Assembly (NCBI RefSeq): GCF_001411555.2
Contig: NC_049901.1
Location: forward strand, 8,566,681-8,630,680
Source: Juglans regia
Taxonomy: Eukaryota; Streptophyta; Magnoliopsida; Fagales; Juglandaceae
DNA length: 64,000 bases
Direction: 5' to 3'
Shown here: positions 1 through 12,198 of the stretch, in pieces
Layout of the letters: every line of letters begins with the position of its first letter
Position numbering within the stretch: the stretch's first letter is position 1
Position numbers and translations under genes: made by a program
The notes under the pieces: generated by a model
The model's database searches: none
Told to the model about the DNA's origin: nothing
Seen by the model: the letters and a program-made list of their open reading frames with translations, nothing else

Positions 1-82
1 CCTACCATCGAGTAAGAAAAGCAAGTTAGTGGGAAGGATATTCAGAGTGTGAATAACCATGACTCCCTAAGTTTTGTCGCAC

Positions 83-2559
83 CTTTTTGTCAATCAAGGT
101 GGTCATGTCATCAGAATCTTCACTCTCCACTGTTGTGGCACTGACCAAACGATTTAAGTCAAAGAAGCATGTTGCTTCAGCAGCAACAACAACAAATAAT
201 AATAATTGTAGTAATTATTATTGTTATTAAATGGTGTTGAAAATAAAAAATATACACATTCAACGAATGTTCACAATGTAATCACATTTACCCAACAAAC
301 ATATTTTATCAGTCCCTTACTTTGCCTCCTTTGTATCATTTCTCTTGGTCTTCTCAGGTGTGAGTTTAGCCACAGTCTCCAGTTCAGCCTGTGAACATTG
401 TCAAGATTCATCTTTTAACATAGATAGCATTCATTTTTTAACACAGATAGCATAATAAAAAATAAATAAATAAAAAATAGTGTGGGCCAGACGGTTCAAC
501 TCGGAAAGAAGTTTACAACAATAAATGTCACTCAACTGTGCTCTATCATGTATGATGTAAAAACCTTGAATAAGCATGTAAAGAAGCCCATCTATTTCTG
601 ATTTAGATGAAACGATGACCAGTTACATTGCACACAAGCTATTTAGGAAGCATGACCTGAGGTGTACACAAAAGCCAGAGCCCAAGGAAAACTTATTTTA
701 CTCATTCATTTTCAGCCTTATATGCCAGCTCAAGCCAAAACTAAGCAAAAAAACAAATATTTTCCAAAAACAGTTCATTATCGGAGTTTGTTGAAATATA
801 TTGTTCCTAAGTACATAATTTCATTAAGAAAGCGCAAAGGGAAGAAACCCTAGCATATAGGATGTACAAAGAAGAACAAAAATTCATAAAAACGGAACAT
901 TAACAAAATGAGAAATATCCATATCGTAGAAAAGATTTCACTACCCCTATCACATGAGTGGAAAACCATGCCCATTATTATTTTTTTTATAAGTATCTTC
1001 CCATTATTACACTGCATCCAATCAATTTTGAAGGAAAAATCAAACCTACTTGTTGATCAGCTAAACTGCTGTTGAAGCTGCTTCCGTCAGATCCTAGTAA
1101 AGTGGAAAGCAGAGTGAAATCAACAAAACATCATTAAACGAAACATCAAACACTAAGGAATGCACAATGTGAAAGAGTATCCTGGAACTCTTATTTGAAG
1201 CAGTTTTTTTTTTTTTTTTCTCTTTTCTTAGCTTGATAGCCTGTTGATTTTTGGATCTATCATATCAACCATTAAAGACTGAAAGAATAGGATACAATGG
1301 AATCTCATTGTTGAGAGAGAGATGGAGACCTGTGCTTGGCAAAAAAAAGGCCGCCAAAGTAGCTCATATTTGGCATAACATGACACCTAATTCCCTGGAA
1401 AGCACAACTGCTAATAACTCCACTCTAAACACAGACAAAACTTCCCAGGCTAAAATGCTTGTCTACCCCCTCTTCTCTGTATGCTGTGCGCGTGTAGGTA
1501 AAAGTTCATTGAGGGGGACGAGGAAAAAGCAGGGGCCCAGTACAGGAATGTATAAATTACTATTCACCAAAGAGGGAAGCCAAATATTTAGAAGAAGAAC
1601 GTCAATGAAATACGAAAAAATAAAAATTCAGTTGAACCGCCAACCAAAGACATGAAAATAGGACATGATATTCTCTAGCTACCATGAAAATAAGACGCAA
1701 AATATTAACCACAGCAGTGCACCAGGCACCTCTGCCAACTTTATAAGGTGTACTCGATGACCATGTTCAAAATAGTCTCAGTTTGTAATGAACCTCCACA
1801 GCCGGTAGGCTCACAATGCTGCTTAGCAAAAGACTTTGAAATGTCCATCTGCTTCTTTTAATGGATATTCAGCTATATATCTATATGATCAACTTCTTTG
1901 GAGCTATACTGCTGTTTTTGAATTATTCATTTTAGAATTTATGCTGGTCTTTTTGGTGCCTCTTTTGACATCATCCTGTAAATAGCTACCAAAGCTATGA
2001 ACTCAAATTTATTTCAATAGAATATGAGGTTTTGGGGGTAAGCAATGCTGCCGCAGTTAACCGTTTGAAGAACATTATGCTACCTTGTGTCGCGTTTGGT
2101 TCCCCGGGAAAAAAGGAGAAAAGGAAAAAGAAGAAAACTCTTCTTTCGCATCCGGTCAAACAACAGCCTCGTGCCTAATGCCAACCATTTGACATGTACT
2201 TAAACATACAAATTAGTCCAGATATCACACTTTTTTTCGTCGATTATTCTCCTCACCCGAACATAGCATGAGAAGGCAGATCCTAAGAAATAACAAGAAA
2301 CCAAGGTTGAGAGCCGGAAAGCCTAACCTTCGGGCTGATCATTCTCGGCGAACTCCTTCTCGAGTACGCGATCGAACATTTTGGCAATGCTGCCATCGTC
2401 GGCAGCCGGTGCGGAAGAGTTCAGCAGGTTCCCGTAGAACCTCTCCCTCGTTTCCTTGTCAGATCTCGCGGAATAGCAATTCATGGAGTAAATCATAATC
2501 ACCAAAAGGCAGCACCAGAATCCAAGAATTCCTCGCTTCTTTGCATTGAAAATCGCCAT
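83..2559 (-). CDS. KEA5: K+ efflux antiporter KEA4/5/6 type, N-terminal exons 1-4 (partial)
   Basis: Minus strand, leaving the window at its left edge. Coding exons read from the sequence: exon 1 2559-2328, exon 2 1093-1050, exon 3 388-321, exon 4 140-83. All have GT-AG borders and phases that join without a break (402 nt, 134 codons). Exon 1 starts MAIFNAKK, then has a hydrophobic signal-like stretch (about residues 11-26) and the typical SARSDKETRERFYGNL and SIAKMFDRVLEKEF blocks. Exon 2 gives GSDGSSFNSSLADQQ, exon 3 AELETVAKLTPEK and exon 4 SEDSDDMTTLIDKK. These match the lumenal N-terminus that precedes the CPA2 antiporter domain in KEA4-6, which are endomembrane K+/H+ exchangers. The transmembrane domain lies outside the window. 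An in-frame ATG at 2580 would add seven residues. The start of exon 4 is the least certain border, because the FQLQDVF block usual before it was not found. Identity is from memory of the family. Confidence 0.85.
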
Positions 2560-2585
2560 AACCAATGAAGAAAAACACAAATAAC

Positions 2586-2774
2586 TTATTGAGGAAGAGG
2601 AGAAGAGAGCTGGAATTCAAATCAATTCAAGGCAAGCCAGGATTTGGAGAGGAGCTGAAAGAGTAATGTTGAAGGCTTATTGAGGAAGAGGGGAAGAGAG
2701 CTCCGGGAAGGAATTCAATCCAATGCAAGGGAAGCAATAATTTGGAAAGAAGCTGAGAGAGTAATATTGAAGGA
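2586..2774. repeat. Tandem duplication of about 95 bp in the KEA5 leader
   Basis: Two adjacent diverged copies (about 2586-2675 and 2677-2774) both begin TTATTGAGGAAGAGG and both end near GAGTAATNTTGAAGG. They lie just upstream of the antiporter start on its strand, in the probable 5' UTR or core promoter. No coding potential is seen. Confidence 0.7.
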
Positions 2775-4529
2775 TTGGCTTTGCTTATTTTTCAAGTTTG
2801 TTTGAAATTGGGGATTGGATCTTACGTGTCAAAATAGTTCGTTGGTCTTTTTCGTGCGATAAGTAAAGTGAGAGTGATAAAATATGTTAATTACAGGTCC
2901 CCATCCTCACCAAAATAAAATGATTTCTTATACTTTTTTATGGTGGTTTTTTTTTTTTTATATTTGAAATTCGTACAAATCGTTATTCATAAGATATATA
3001 TTAATTGAATTAATGTGATAATTTGTTCATTATTTAATATTTTTTAAATATTTTTAAAAATAATGATAAATTTTATTTCATATATCCCTCTTATTTATAT
3101 AAGTATGATTATTTGAATACATTTACACCACATATCATCTATATAACATAATTTAATTTATAATACTCAAATTTTAAAATTTATATTTTAAATCAAACTA
3201 TTTCATGTGTGCGTAAATAATTATAAATTCTACACATGCTTTTTAAGATATTTGGTCGTTTCATTGCGTTCTATAATTTTGAGATGAAAAATTTGTAAAT
3301 AATAGTGAGATAAATTGTGAAAAGTAATGAAATAGTTTGAATTAAAATTTTTATCGAGTTTTAAGAAATGAAAGAGAAAAAGTTAAATAAACAATTAAAA
3401 AATGTTAAATAAACAATTATAAAGTTAAAAGATGGTAGAATATCAATTTTTAATATGCTTTAGAATTTGAAAAAGTTGAATTGTTTTTATGTTTTATTTA
3501 AAATTTTAGAAAAGTTATTATAATTAAGTAATGATTATATAAAAAATTTAAAAATTTGAAATTAAAAAATGTTTGTATTTGAATTGTGTTTAAATGTTGA
3601 GATGTGATAAAATGAGAATGGATGGTTTGAAAGGTTTGTGAAACCAAACTAGCCTTAAGGCCCTGTTTGGATTTATAGATCATCTCATCTCATCTCAACA
3701 TTTAAACATCATTCAAACACATACACTTTTTAATTTTAAACTTTCAACTTTTTTATCTAATCATTATAACTTTCTCGAACTTTCAAACAAAATACAAAAA
3801 ATAACTCAAATTTTTTAAATCCCAAGACAAAATTTATATTTTAATATAACTTTAATTTTATAATACTTTTATTCAATTTTTATTCTTTCATTTCTCAAAC
3901 CCACATAAAACATCTTAACTCAAACAATTTAATTCTTATTAACAAATTATCTCACTATTATTGTATGCCCCCTTGTTTTGTCTGCTCATGTATTTAATTT
4001 TTTTAAAATTTTTTACTTTGCTTAATGGTTAAAGAAGTAACTATTAATGTATTGGTATTTTTAAAATTTTTTTAAAATATTTAAAAAATGTGAAAAATTA
4101 AATGGAAAAAAATTAAAAAGTACGATTTAACCTAGGACTACACCCAATGGTCACTACTAGACAATACTCTAACAGTACTCTTTACATATTTATCGTATAA
4201 CCAAATCAAACCTAAAATTCAAACCATTTCCTAAATGGGGCTTCCTTCATCCCATTTCCAATTTTATGCCGATAAATGTTAGGAATTAGGATTACAACTT
4301 TATTACATAATAGTTAACAAATATAGGCAACATGATAACACCACGAGAAATAATATTTATAATCGTAGAATGTAAAGCATTGCATAATTTTTTTGAAAAA
4401 AATTAATAAATATAGGACTCACATGATAAAAAATTAATTTTTTAATAGTGAACCTTACTATTTTACAAAATGATTATACAACACATACGTACTCCACGAT
4501 TGTATCTAACATTACTCAAATTAATATGA

Positions 4530-4740
4530 GGTTTGGATAGTGAGTTAAATTGAGATGAAATGAAATTAGATGAAAATTGAATAAAATATTATTAAAATAT
4601 TATTTTGTAATATTATTTTTATTATGAGATTTGAAAAAATTGAATTGTTTATTGTATTTTATTTTAAAATTTAAAAAAATTATAATAATTAAATGAGATA
4701 AGATGAGTTGAGATCCTTTCTAAATACAGACAAGCTCTAA
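4530..4740. mobile_element. Tourist-like MITE, family A (degenerate)
   Basis: Starts GGTTTGGATAGTGAG, carries the internal TGAAAAAATTGAATTGTTTA core and ATGAGATAAGATGAG, and ends near ACAGACAAGCTC before TAA. Compare the well-preserved copy at 29551-29770. Confidence 0.55.
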
Positions 4741-7227
4741 ATCCATCTCCTCAATCACCAGTACAGTTCACCATATCGAATGAGTCATGCTACATCCATA
4801 AAGGATTCGAGAATCCTTAGTACTTACCAATTAGCCAAATTTTTTTCAAACATTTTTTTAAACTCTTTAAATATTTTTAAGAAATAAAAAAATTACAAAC
4901 TTATTAAAAATGCTTCTATAATTACTAAGTAAATAATAATAAAAAAATCGGTACAAAATTTTTGTAAGCATTATCTGTGGAAGTAGTTTTAGAATATTCT
5001 TTTGTTTTGTTCTTTAAAATTTTTAAAAATAGTTGTGCTACACCCAACGAGGGTGCAGCTGAGGATGGGTATTGATAAGGTTATTCGATTTGAATTTTTA
5101 TTTTTTTTATACTCTTTAATATTTTAAAAAAATTATAACATTATTTAAAAAATATTTCTTTAATTACTAAATAAAATTAAAAAAAAGTAATTGACGTGGC
5201 ATCTGGGTCTCTAGCATATAGGATGTTCACGTCAGTACTGAAATTAACATGTTAATATATAGCTCAGTTTGTCAGTTTATCCCCTTGCACCGTTAGGCGT
5301 TAGCTTATTAAGAAAAAATAAAAAATATTTTTAAATAAAATTACTTTGGTGAATATAAAAAGATAAAATTTTAAATTTTAAATTTCATCTATCATTTTTA
5401 TGTTTGTATTTTTAATTTTTTTAATAAATTACGTAGTACAATATACTACGTAGTAATGCTACGTCAATAAAAATAAAGTGAGTGATAACACAGAAGCAAC
5501 ATAGTAACATTTTTCTTTCTATTTCATACTTAATTTAATCATTGTTCATACTCTAAATTTCTCAATAAGTTTTCATGTTAATATCAATGACTGTAAAACA
5601 AAGTCCATCAACTGTAGGCTGTAATATTTATTTGACACAATAGAATAAAAATAAAATTATAATTTTGGAAATGAGAGAGATTAATCGAAACTTCTAGCAG
5701 CATTATTTGTTTAATAACTAACTGAATGATGTATTTATGAAAGTTTATTAAGGAATTTGACAGTTGTTCGTGGTCAATAAATTATTCTACATATGTCATG
5801 ATAACAAATTAATATTAGTGATAATAAAATAAATAAATAAATTGTATATTATGTTTTTTTTTAAACAATTATAATCTAAACAATAAACTCAAACGGCAAA
5901 TGGCAACGTTCTTCTATAATATGACTTCAATGGTTATGATTTGAAAATATACGATTTTATATGAAAGTTGATTTGAATAAAATATTATTTTTTAATAATA
6001 ATATTTGAGAAAATCTTGTATGCCGTCCATATTTGACTGCTACAGTGTTTCGTTTTGATAAATTTTATTTTATTTTATTTTTTACTTAATAATTAAGAAA
6101 TTGATTTTAAGTGTATTTGTGTATTTTTTTTTAATTTTTTACAAATATTTAAATATATTAAAAAATGTGAAAAAAAATAAATAAAAAAAAAACACAAAAA
6201 GTAACTAGCAGTATAAACGAGCAGTACTACTTAGGTGCTCATAATGTTTTGAAATTTAAAAAAGTTAAATTATTTATTATATATTTTGTGTAAAAATTTT
6301 AAAAAAATTGTAATGATTAGATAAGATAAGATGAAACCATTTGTATATCCAAATGAGACCTTAATCTAGGGTCGGCTACCATGCTGCCCATTGGCGATCG
6401 TTGGACTATACCGTTAGTGATTTTGTCTTGAACATTTTTTAAACAGTTAAGAAAAATAAAAATAATTTACACATAATATTTTACACAGTTATATTTTAAG
6501 TGAGAGATATTTTTTTAAATTATCTTATAAAAAAACATTCACCTCACAACATGCTAGTAAAACATATTGTGCGAGTATTATTACTTAAAAAACACACAAA
6601 GTCAGTAATTGTAACTATTTTTAATTATTTAAAAATTAAAAAATAAAGTAAAATACACTACCAATCAAACTCAAGACGCAAATCCAAGGGCACATTTTCC
6701 TTGATATAAAATAAAGTACCAAGTCTTTATAAACTAGATACTTTTTTAACTTTTTATATAAAAGTTAAATTCATTTAAATTTATTTCATACATTTTAAAC
6801 TAAAAATTTAAACTCATAACAATCTAAAAATGTTAAATTTATCTAAATAAGACTCATAAAATATTACTATTTACACTCAACTAAGGTTTTATTTGGATGT
6901 TAAGTTGGATTGAGATGAGTTAAGTTATTTATGAATAATAGTGAGTTGGGATGATAGAGTGAATTTTATGAGATTACCTAAAATGAGTTTAGATATATTT
7001 ATGAAAAGTTAAAAAAGGTTGTACATTCTACATGTAAAGAGATGTTGAGTTAAAAAAATATTATAGATCCTAAGTGTAAAGAGATTTTGAGTTTAAATGA
7101 ATTTAGTAATTTTAAAATTGAGTATTTAAATGTTAAATTTAACTTAAAATTAAATTAAATTAAATTTATCTCAATTTAGTATAAAAACAAGAGCCCAGCG
7201 TACAAACGTAGCCCTCTAACAACCGAT

Positions 7228-7430
7228 GGGTCAGTTTGGATCTCAAACTCATATCAATTAATCATTATAATTTTTTTAAATTTTAATACAAAATATAATA
7301 AATAATTCAATTTTTTTAAATTTTAAAATAATAATTATATTAAAAAAAATATTTTAACAATATTTTATTTAACTTTTAACTTTCAATTCAACTCAACTCA
7401 ATTCAATTCAATTCAACTCTCAAATGTAAC
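7228..7430. mobile_element. Tourist-like MITE, family A (degenerate)
   Basis: Starts CAGTTTGGATCTCAAACTC and ends CAACTCTCAAATGTAACC, with the family core (AACAATATTTTATT, CAACTCAACTCAATTC) in reverse orientation. It lies about 0.3 kb upstream of the NEET start and may sit in that promoter. Confidence 0.5.
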
Positions 7431-7761
7431 CTGTCATTATATTATATATATAATTTGTTTTTTTTTTTTCAATTGAACAAACATATAATTGATTTTGAAA
7501 GGCCGTCCTGATTCCCAAGTCATTGGTCATTTGAAAGGCGCCAAGATAAGATTTTCGTGGTGACTAAAAAAATAATAAGATTTTCGTGCACGTGTCCTAC
7601 GCAGCCTCGCTCCAGATCCCCCACGTCCCTCTCGAAGGGCGTGGCCTCCACAAGTTCGTCACCCACCCATCTTTCAATTCCAAAATATAATTCACCTACC
7701 CAAACAGAGAGTCAGCGATTCATTGATTCAGACCCCAAGGAAGTTCCAGAGATCCATTTCA

Positions 7762-10700
7762 ATGGCGTCAATTCTAAGCTTGGTAGGTGCTGGGTTTACT
7801 TACAGCAAGTCCCCCCATGAGGGCGTCAAGCGAAGCAGAGGAGGAACCACCGTTGGAGCCCACTCCGAGTCTTTATCTTTCGGTCATGTGGGTAGAGCCA
7901 GGACGAATCGTGTGTTGGTGGTGAGAGCGGAGGGTCAGGGTGTTAACCCGGAGATAAGGAAGAGCGAAGAGAAAGTGGTGGATAGTGTCGTTGTCACTGA
8001 GCTCTCCAAGCCTGTCACTGCTTATTGCAGGTAATAAAACCCCTCATTTCATACGGTTCTTCATTTCCTTTCCCATCAACTGATTGTTGCGTAAGATCGG
8101 TTTGCTAGGTTTACGGAAAGGGAAAATTGCTAAGGGGATAATAGTTTAGAAGTGTTCTGCTACATATTGATTTATTGGGCTATATATTTACGTGCTTATT
8201 ATTTGAAGTTAGATTTTAAATGTCAAGAGCCCTATACTTTTGGCGACCTTTGGTGAGGCACTGGGGTTGATAGGCGTCTTCCAATTTTCATATTATCAGG
8301 AATAACATTTTTCCCGCACAAATTTCTTAGTCCACAAACACACGTGAACACAAACAAGTTCATTACACATGGCCAACTTATTGTTTCCGCTGCTCTTGTA
8401 ATTGTCGTTGAAGATATATTTTCTTAGCTATGAAAATACTTGTATGTGTTTAAATATACTTTACTTATTATTGTGTTTAGCTAAGGATAATTTCTTAGCT
8501 AATTTTCTTAGTAGATATATTTGTCAGAATAAATATTTTCTTAGCTAATTCTGAAGCAGAGTGACCAAACTATAATTTAATGCTATAAGTGGCTGATTTT
8601 TCTTTCAGAACATGATAACATACAAGAGTAAAGATATACCCACGCCACATTTCACAACCATGTTATAAGATGAGGGTATTTTTGTAAAATGATGTTATTT
8701 TTATAAGATGTTTTACAAAAATACCCCTCATTTAAAACATAGTTATGTAAAGTGTTATGAAAAATGTTGTGTGTAAATCATTTTCCAACATACAATGTCT
8801 AGAAATGTCAGGAGAATTTGTTAGTTTATAGATAACTTTGAAAACTTCAAGGAACTCAAAAGTTTATGATGCGTAATAGTTTGTTTAATTTTTTCACTTA
8901 TCAGAAGTTTGAGAAGTCTCTTAATGCCACATTCATTGCTCTTATTCCCAAAATAGTCAGGGCATCTGAGTTGAAGGATTTTCTCGCTATTAGTTTGGTG
9001 GGTGGTGCTTATAAAATAATCTCGAAAGTACTTGCCAATTGGTTGAGTACGGTGATGGAAAAAATTATTTCCAAATACCTAAATGTTTTTGTTCGGGGAA
9101 GGCAAATTCTTGATTATGTGTTGACTGCAAATGAATGTCTAGACTTTCACTTGATGGAAAGGGTGCCGGGTGTCATTTGTAAGTTAGATATAGAGAAGGC
9201 GTATAATCATGTGAATTGGGATTTTCTTTTTTACATGCTTGGGAGATGTGGATTTGGGGTGAGGGGGTGTGGATGGATTAGACAGTGCGTCTCTACTGCA
9301 CAGTTTTTAGCATTAGTTAATGGGAGTCCTTGTGGTTTTCTTCATAGTTTTCGCGGTTTGAGACAGGGGGATCTGTTATCTCCCTTCCTTTTTGTTATTA
9401 TCATGGAAGCTTTGAGCCGAATGGTGGAGGCTGCTGTAGGGGGGTGGGAAATGTCTAGAATAGTTTCATTACTATTTCTCACGTTTTCTTTGCATATGAC
9501 ACTATTATTTTTTGTGATGCTGATAGTGGACAGATTAAAGCCTTAAAGGCGATTTTATTATGTTTTAAAGCTGTATCTAGGGCTGTACACAAACCGACCG
9601 GACCGACCGCCGGATTCAGGAACCGGCCGAAACCGGCAAAGAACCGGTCGGCCGGCGGTAGGAAATTAAGGAAACCGACGTCGGCCGGTTCGGTTTGCGG
9701 TTCAATCCCGGTCTAAACCGACAAACCAGCCAACGTCTTATATATATTTTTTTACAATATATTTCTTATATAAAACGACGTCGTTTCACTTATTTAAGTG
9801 AAACGGTGTCGTTTTTCTCTTGGAACTTAAAAAAATATATTATGGAACGGCGCCGTTTGGCTTTTTTAAGCCAAACGGCGTCGTTTCAAAATGGATTTAA
9901 TTGCCCCTTGCCCTTCTTCTTCTTCTTCTTCCCCGCGTCTTCTTCCGTTCGCTCTGTTTCACCTACAAATTGCAACTCTCTTCTACTCTCTCATGGTAGA
10001 CGGCGGCATATCCCTCCTCCGTGACAGAGACGCCGACGGCAGACCGAGGAACCGAACCACACCGCGCCGAGACCGATAATATCGGTTTTCTCTCCCCTAG
10101 TCGATCGGTTTCGGCCGGTTTTTTCATCTCATGGCAGACATCGGTTCGGCGTCGGTTTGGCACCGAAACCGCGCCGAACCCATCGGTTTTCAGCCCTAGC
10201 TGTATCAGGTCTGAAGGTAATTTTGAGTAAGTCGGAGATGGTTCCTGTGGGGGAGGTGCGGAGTATTAACTGCTTGGCGGAGTTGTTGGGTTGTAAAGTT
10301 GCTGCTTTACCATTGAAGTACCTTTGTCTTCCATTGGGGAGGCGTCTTACAAGGCGAAGTCTATTTGGGATGGGGTTGTGGAAAGATTGAGAAAAGGTTG
10401 GCGGGTTGGAAACAACTTTATTTAACAAAAGGGGGTAGAACAAGCGACATGGAAGATGGTTCCTTAGTGCCTCATGTGGTGTATTTTGTGGGAAAAAAAC
10501 GAGCGATGCTTCAATGTAAGGAGTGCATCTTGGAGGAAATCTGGAAATTCTTTGTATTTACTTTATTACAATGTTTTTCTGTTATAGGTCATGATGGAGC
10601 ATCTGCTCATGATTTTCTGTTTTCGTCTTTTTCTTCTGCTTTATAGAGTGTAATTAGGTGTTTCTTTTGTTTACTTCCTGTGTACATGGGCTTTGCCTTA

Positions 10701-11541
10701 TACATTCGTTCAATAAAATTTCATTTTACTTATCAAAAATAAAAAATTTAAACTACACATCCAATAAGAGCTTGCAACCGTTCAAATGAGTAATCTTTTA
10801 GTCTTATATCGATGCCCTAGTTTTTTTGTTACCCAAATCAGTGTAGCATTCATAATCAACCACTTCCATGGGAATCAAACCACATTTTCCAGCACCACAA
10901 TAACTCAGCCGTAGTCTACGAAGACACCAAATTAACTCCAAAAGTGAGAAGAATACTGAGAATCAGAAATCCATCTGAGATGAGCAATGGGGGGGTTGAT
11001 ATTTTAAACTCAAGGTTCTAATTTTGAAACTTTTCTTACACTCCTCAAAAGCTTAGGTTTTTCCTCTCTTTCTTCTTCTTTTAAATAATTTTTAGCTTAT
11101 AAAAAAGTATTGCCATTATGTTTTCCTCTCTCAAGACACAGATTCCTTTCTCAGAAATCCATCAGCCGTTTGGATCAATTTCTTCACTCCTTTGACTGCC
11201 TAACCCAGTTACGGACATGGCCATTTGACTCTGTAACATCTTTCATAGGAAATTCAAGTCTTAAATATGGTACACCACAGACCACAAACAGCTGAAATAG
11301 ACAGCTAGATAAAAGGTTCCATGAAGTGAATAACATGTAGCTGTATTCTTTTTAGAATTTGTCTGATATCATGCTCTTCCAGTTGTCAAAGCATCCAAAC
11401 TCTGAGCTTTTGTTTTTGTTTTTGTTTTTCCCTTGCAGATGTTGGAGATCCGGTACTTTCCCTTTGTGTGACGGAAGCCATGTTAAGCACAACAAAGCTA
11501 CCGGGGACAACGTTGGACCATTGCTCTTGAAGAAAAAGTAA
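7762..11541 (+). CDS. NEET: Chloroplast NEET protein, CDGSH [2Fe-2S] domain
   Basis: Two exons, 7762-8030 and 11439-11541, make a 123-residue protein. Exon 1 starts [11 protein letters not shown], an N-terminus rich in Ser and basic residues like a plastid transit peptide, with likely processing near VVRAEGQG. The conserved block [13 protein letters not shown] follows. Exon 2 begins with A and completes an Arg codon to give [16 protein letters not shown], the 3Cys-1His [2Fe-2S] signature (Cys, Cys, Cys, His), then [18 protein letters not shown]. The intron splits the Arg codon between the first two cluster cysteines. In plants NEET is a small homodimeric Fe-S/Fe-handling protein of chloroplasts and mitochondria. 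The 3.4-kb intron is filled by a LINE fragment and a nested hAT element. A longer upstream reading from 7723 is possible, but 7762 gives the standard family start. Confidence 0.92.
8866..9577 (+). pseudogene. LINE reverse transcriptase fragment
   Basis: Residues read [49 protein letters not shown] motifs in the usual order. The catalytic FADD box is found only after a frame change (from about 9480) and reads FAYDTIIF, so one catalytic Asp is replaced. It ends C-F-K-A-V-S at the hAT insertion and resumes A-V-S-G-L-K after it (10199-10375). Non-functional. Confidence 0.8.
9578..10198. mobile_element. Non-autonomous hAT element, 621 bp, nested in LINE
   Basis: Ends are TAGGGCTGTACACAAACCG and, on the other strand, TAGGGCTGAAAACCGATGG. 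It is flanked by a perfect 8-bp duplication GCTGTATC (9570-9577 and 10199-10206). The interior is rich in ACCGG and CGGTTT blocks and holds several palindromic AAACGGCGTCGTTT copies (about 9775-9890). No transposase frame was seen. The 8-bp duplication and TAGGG ends identify the hAT superfamily. Confidence 0.9.
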
Positions 11542-12184
11542 CAGTAATTCTAGTACTATTATCTAGGTACTTTATCTCATTCGTTGCGCTAGAGCTGAAG
11601 ATGTTCATTTGACGAATAGCATTTTCTGTACAATGGATTTTATTGAGTTCTTCAGTTTCCTGCCTAAACAATGGTGTCATATTTTAAAATTATGTCCAGA
11701 AAGAAAATATCAATAAATGTGTGTCTTGACTAATTAGCCGAATAACATTGGATTATGTCTGAACACAAGTATATAGAATTTGAATACCAAGATTACAGCC
11801 ACTCTCATCTTTGCCATTAAGCATGTGAAATCTGTACTATTAGTCCAAAACCATGTCTAGCTATTGGTGTGCTTATCAATCAAAGAAGGTGAGAGACGAG
11901 AGACTGAACCAGAAAGTTTAATCGCTACCCTGAAGTTGGACTTCTTTATAGAGAACATAAGCTTAACAGTAAACCCTGTTTTAGAGGAGCAGTTAGAGAT
12001 GCTGTAGCTTGACCTTTTTTTTTTTTCTCATTTATGTAGTAAGCGGATGCTTATTTTAGGGGAGGGGGCTTTCGCATTACCAAGTTCTAAACTCTTTTTG
12101 TCCCCACCATGTAGGTGGGATCCATTGATTTCTTGTGCATATGCAAAATGTAATTTATGGATTCCCCTGTTCATAAAGTAGTTA
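11542..12184. other. NEET 3' flank
   Basis: Probable 3' UTR and downstream spacer of NEET, up to the target duplication of the next element. No gene recognised. Possible polyadenylation context near 11710 (ATCAATAAATG). Confidence 0.5.
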
Positions 12185-12198
12185 AAGTGAGTCGTATG

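Larger units (their letters stand above)
2775..7556. other. AT-rich intergenic region with decayed MITEs
   Basis: About 4.8 kb between the divergent KEA5 and NEET genes, with no credible gene. It is made of A/T runs plus several short palindromic MITE relics, for example an end at about 3652 and another start at 3659 (AGGCCCTGTTTGGAT), and copies near 4530-4740, 6240-6362, 6885-7150 and 7228-7430. Small open frames such as the one at 3498-3683 are low-complexity chance frames. Confidence 0.6.
8840..10740 (+). mobile_element. 5'-truncated L1-type LINE inside the NEET intron
   Basis: Contains the reverse transcriptase core and 3' tail of a plant L1 LINE in the same orientation as NEET. The tail ends TTTCATTTTACTTATCAAAAA near 10740, as in related elements. 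The left limit, about 8840-8866, is where RT similarity starts; no clear target duplication was seen. The body is split by the hAT element at 9578-10198. Confidence 0.75.

Noticed and set aside
1251..1655. 134-codon plus-strand frame
   Set aside because: It lies in the first intron of the antisense KEA5 gene, begins at a TTG codon, has no family features, and the surrounding sequence behaves as intron.
2268..2498. 76-codon plus-strand frame
   Set aside because: It is the antisense shadow of KEA5 exon 1.
10021..10443. Overlapping frames on both strands
   Set aside because: They arise from the CCGG-rich hAT element and the LINE piece to its right; they cross the element border and have no independent support.
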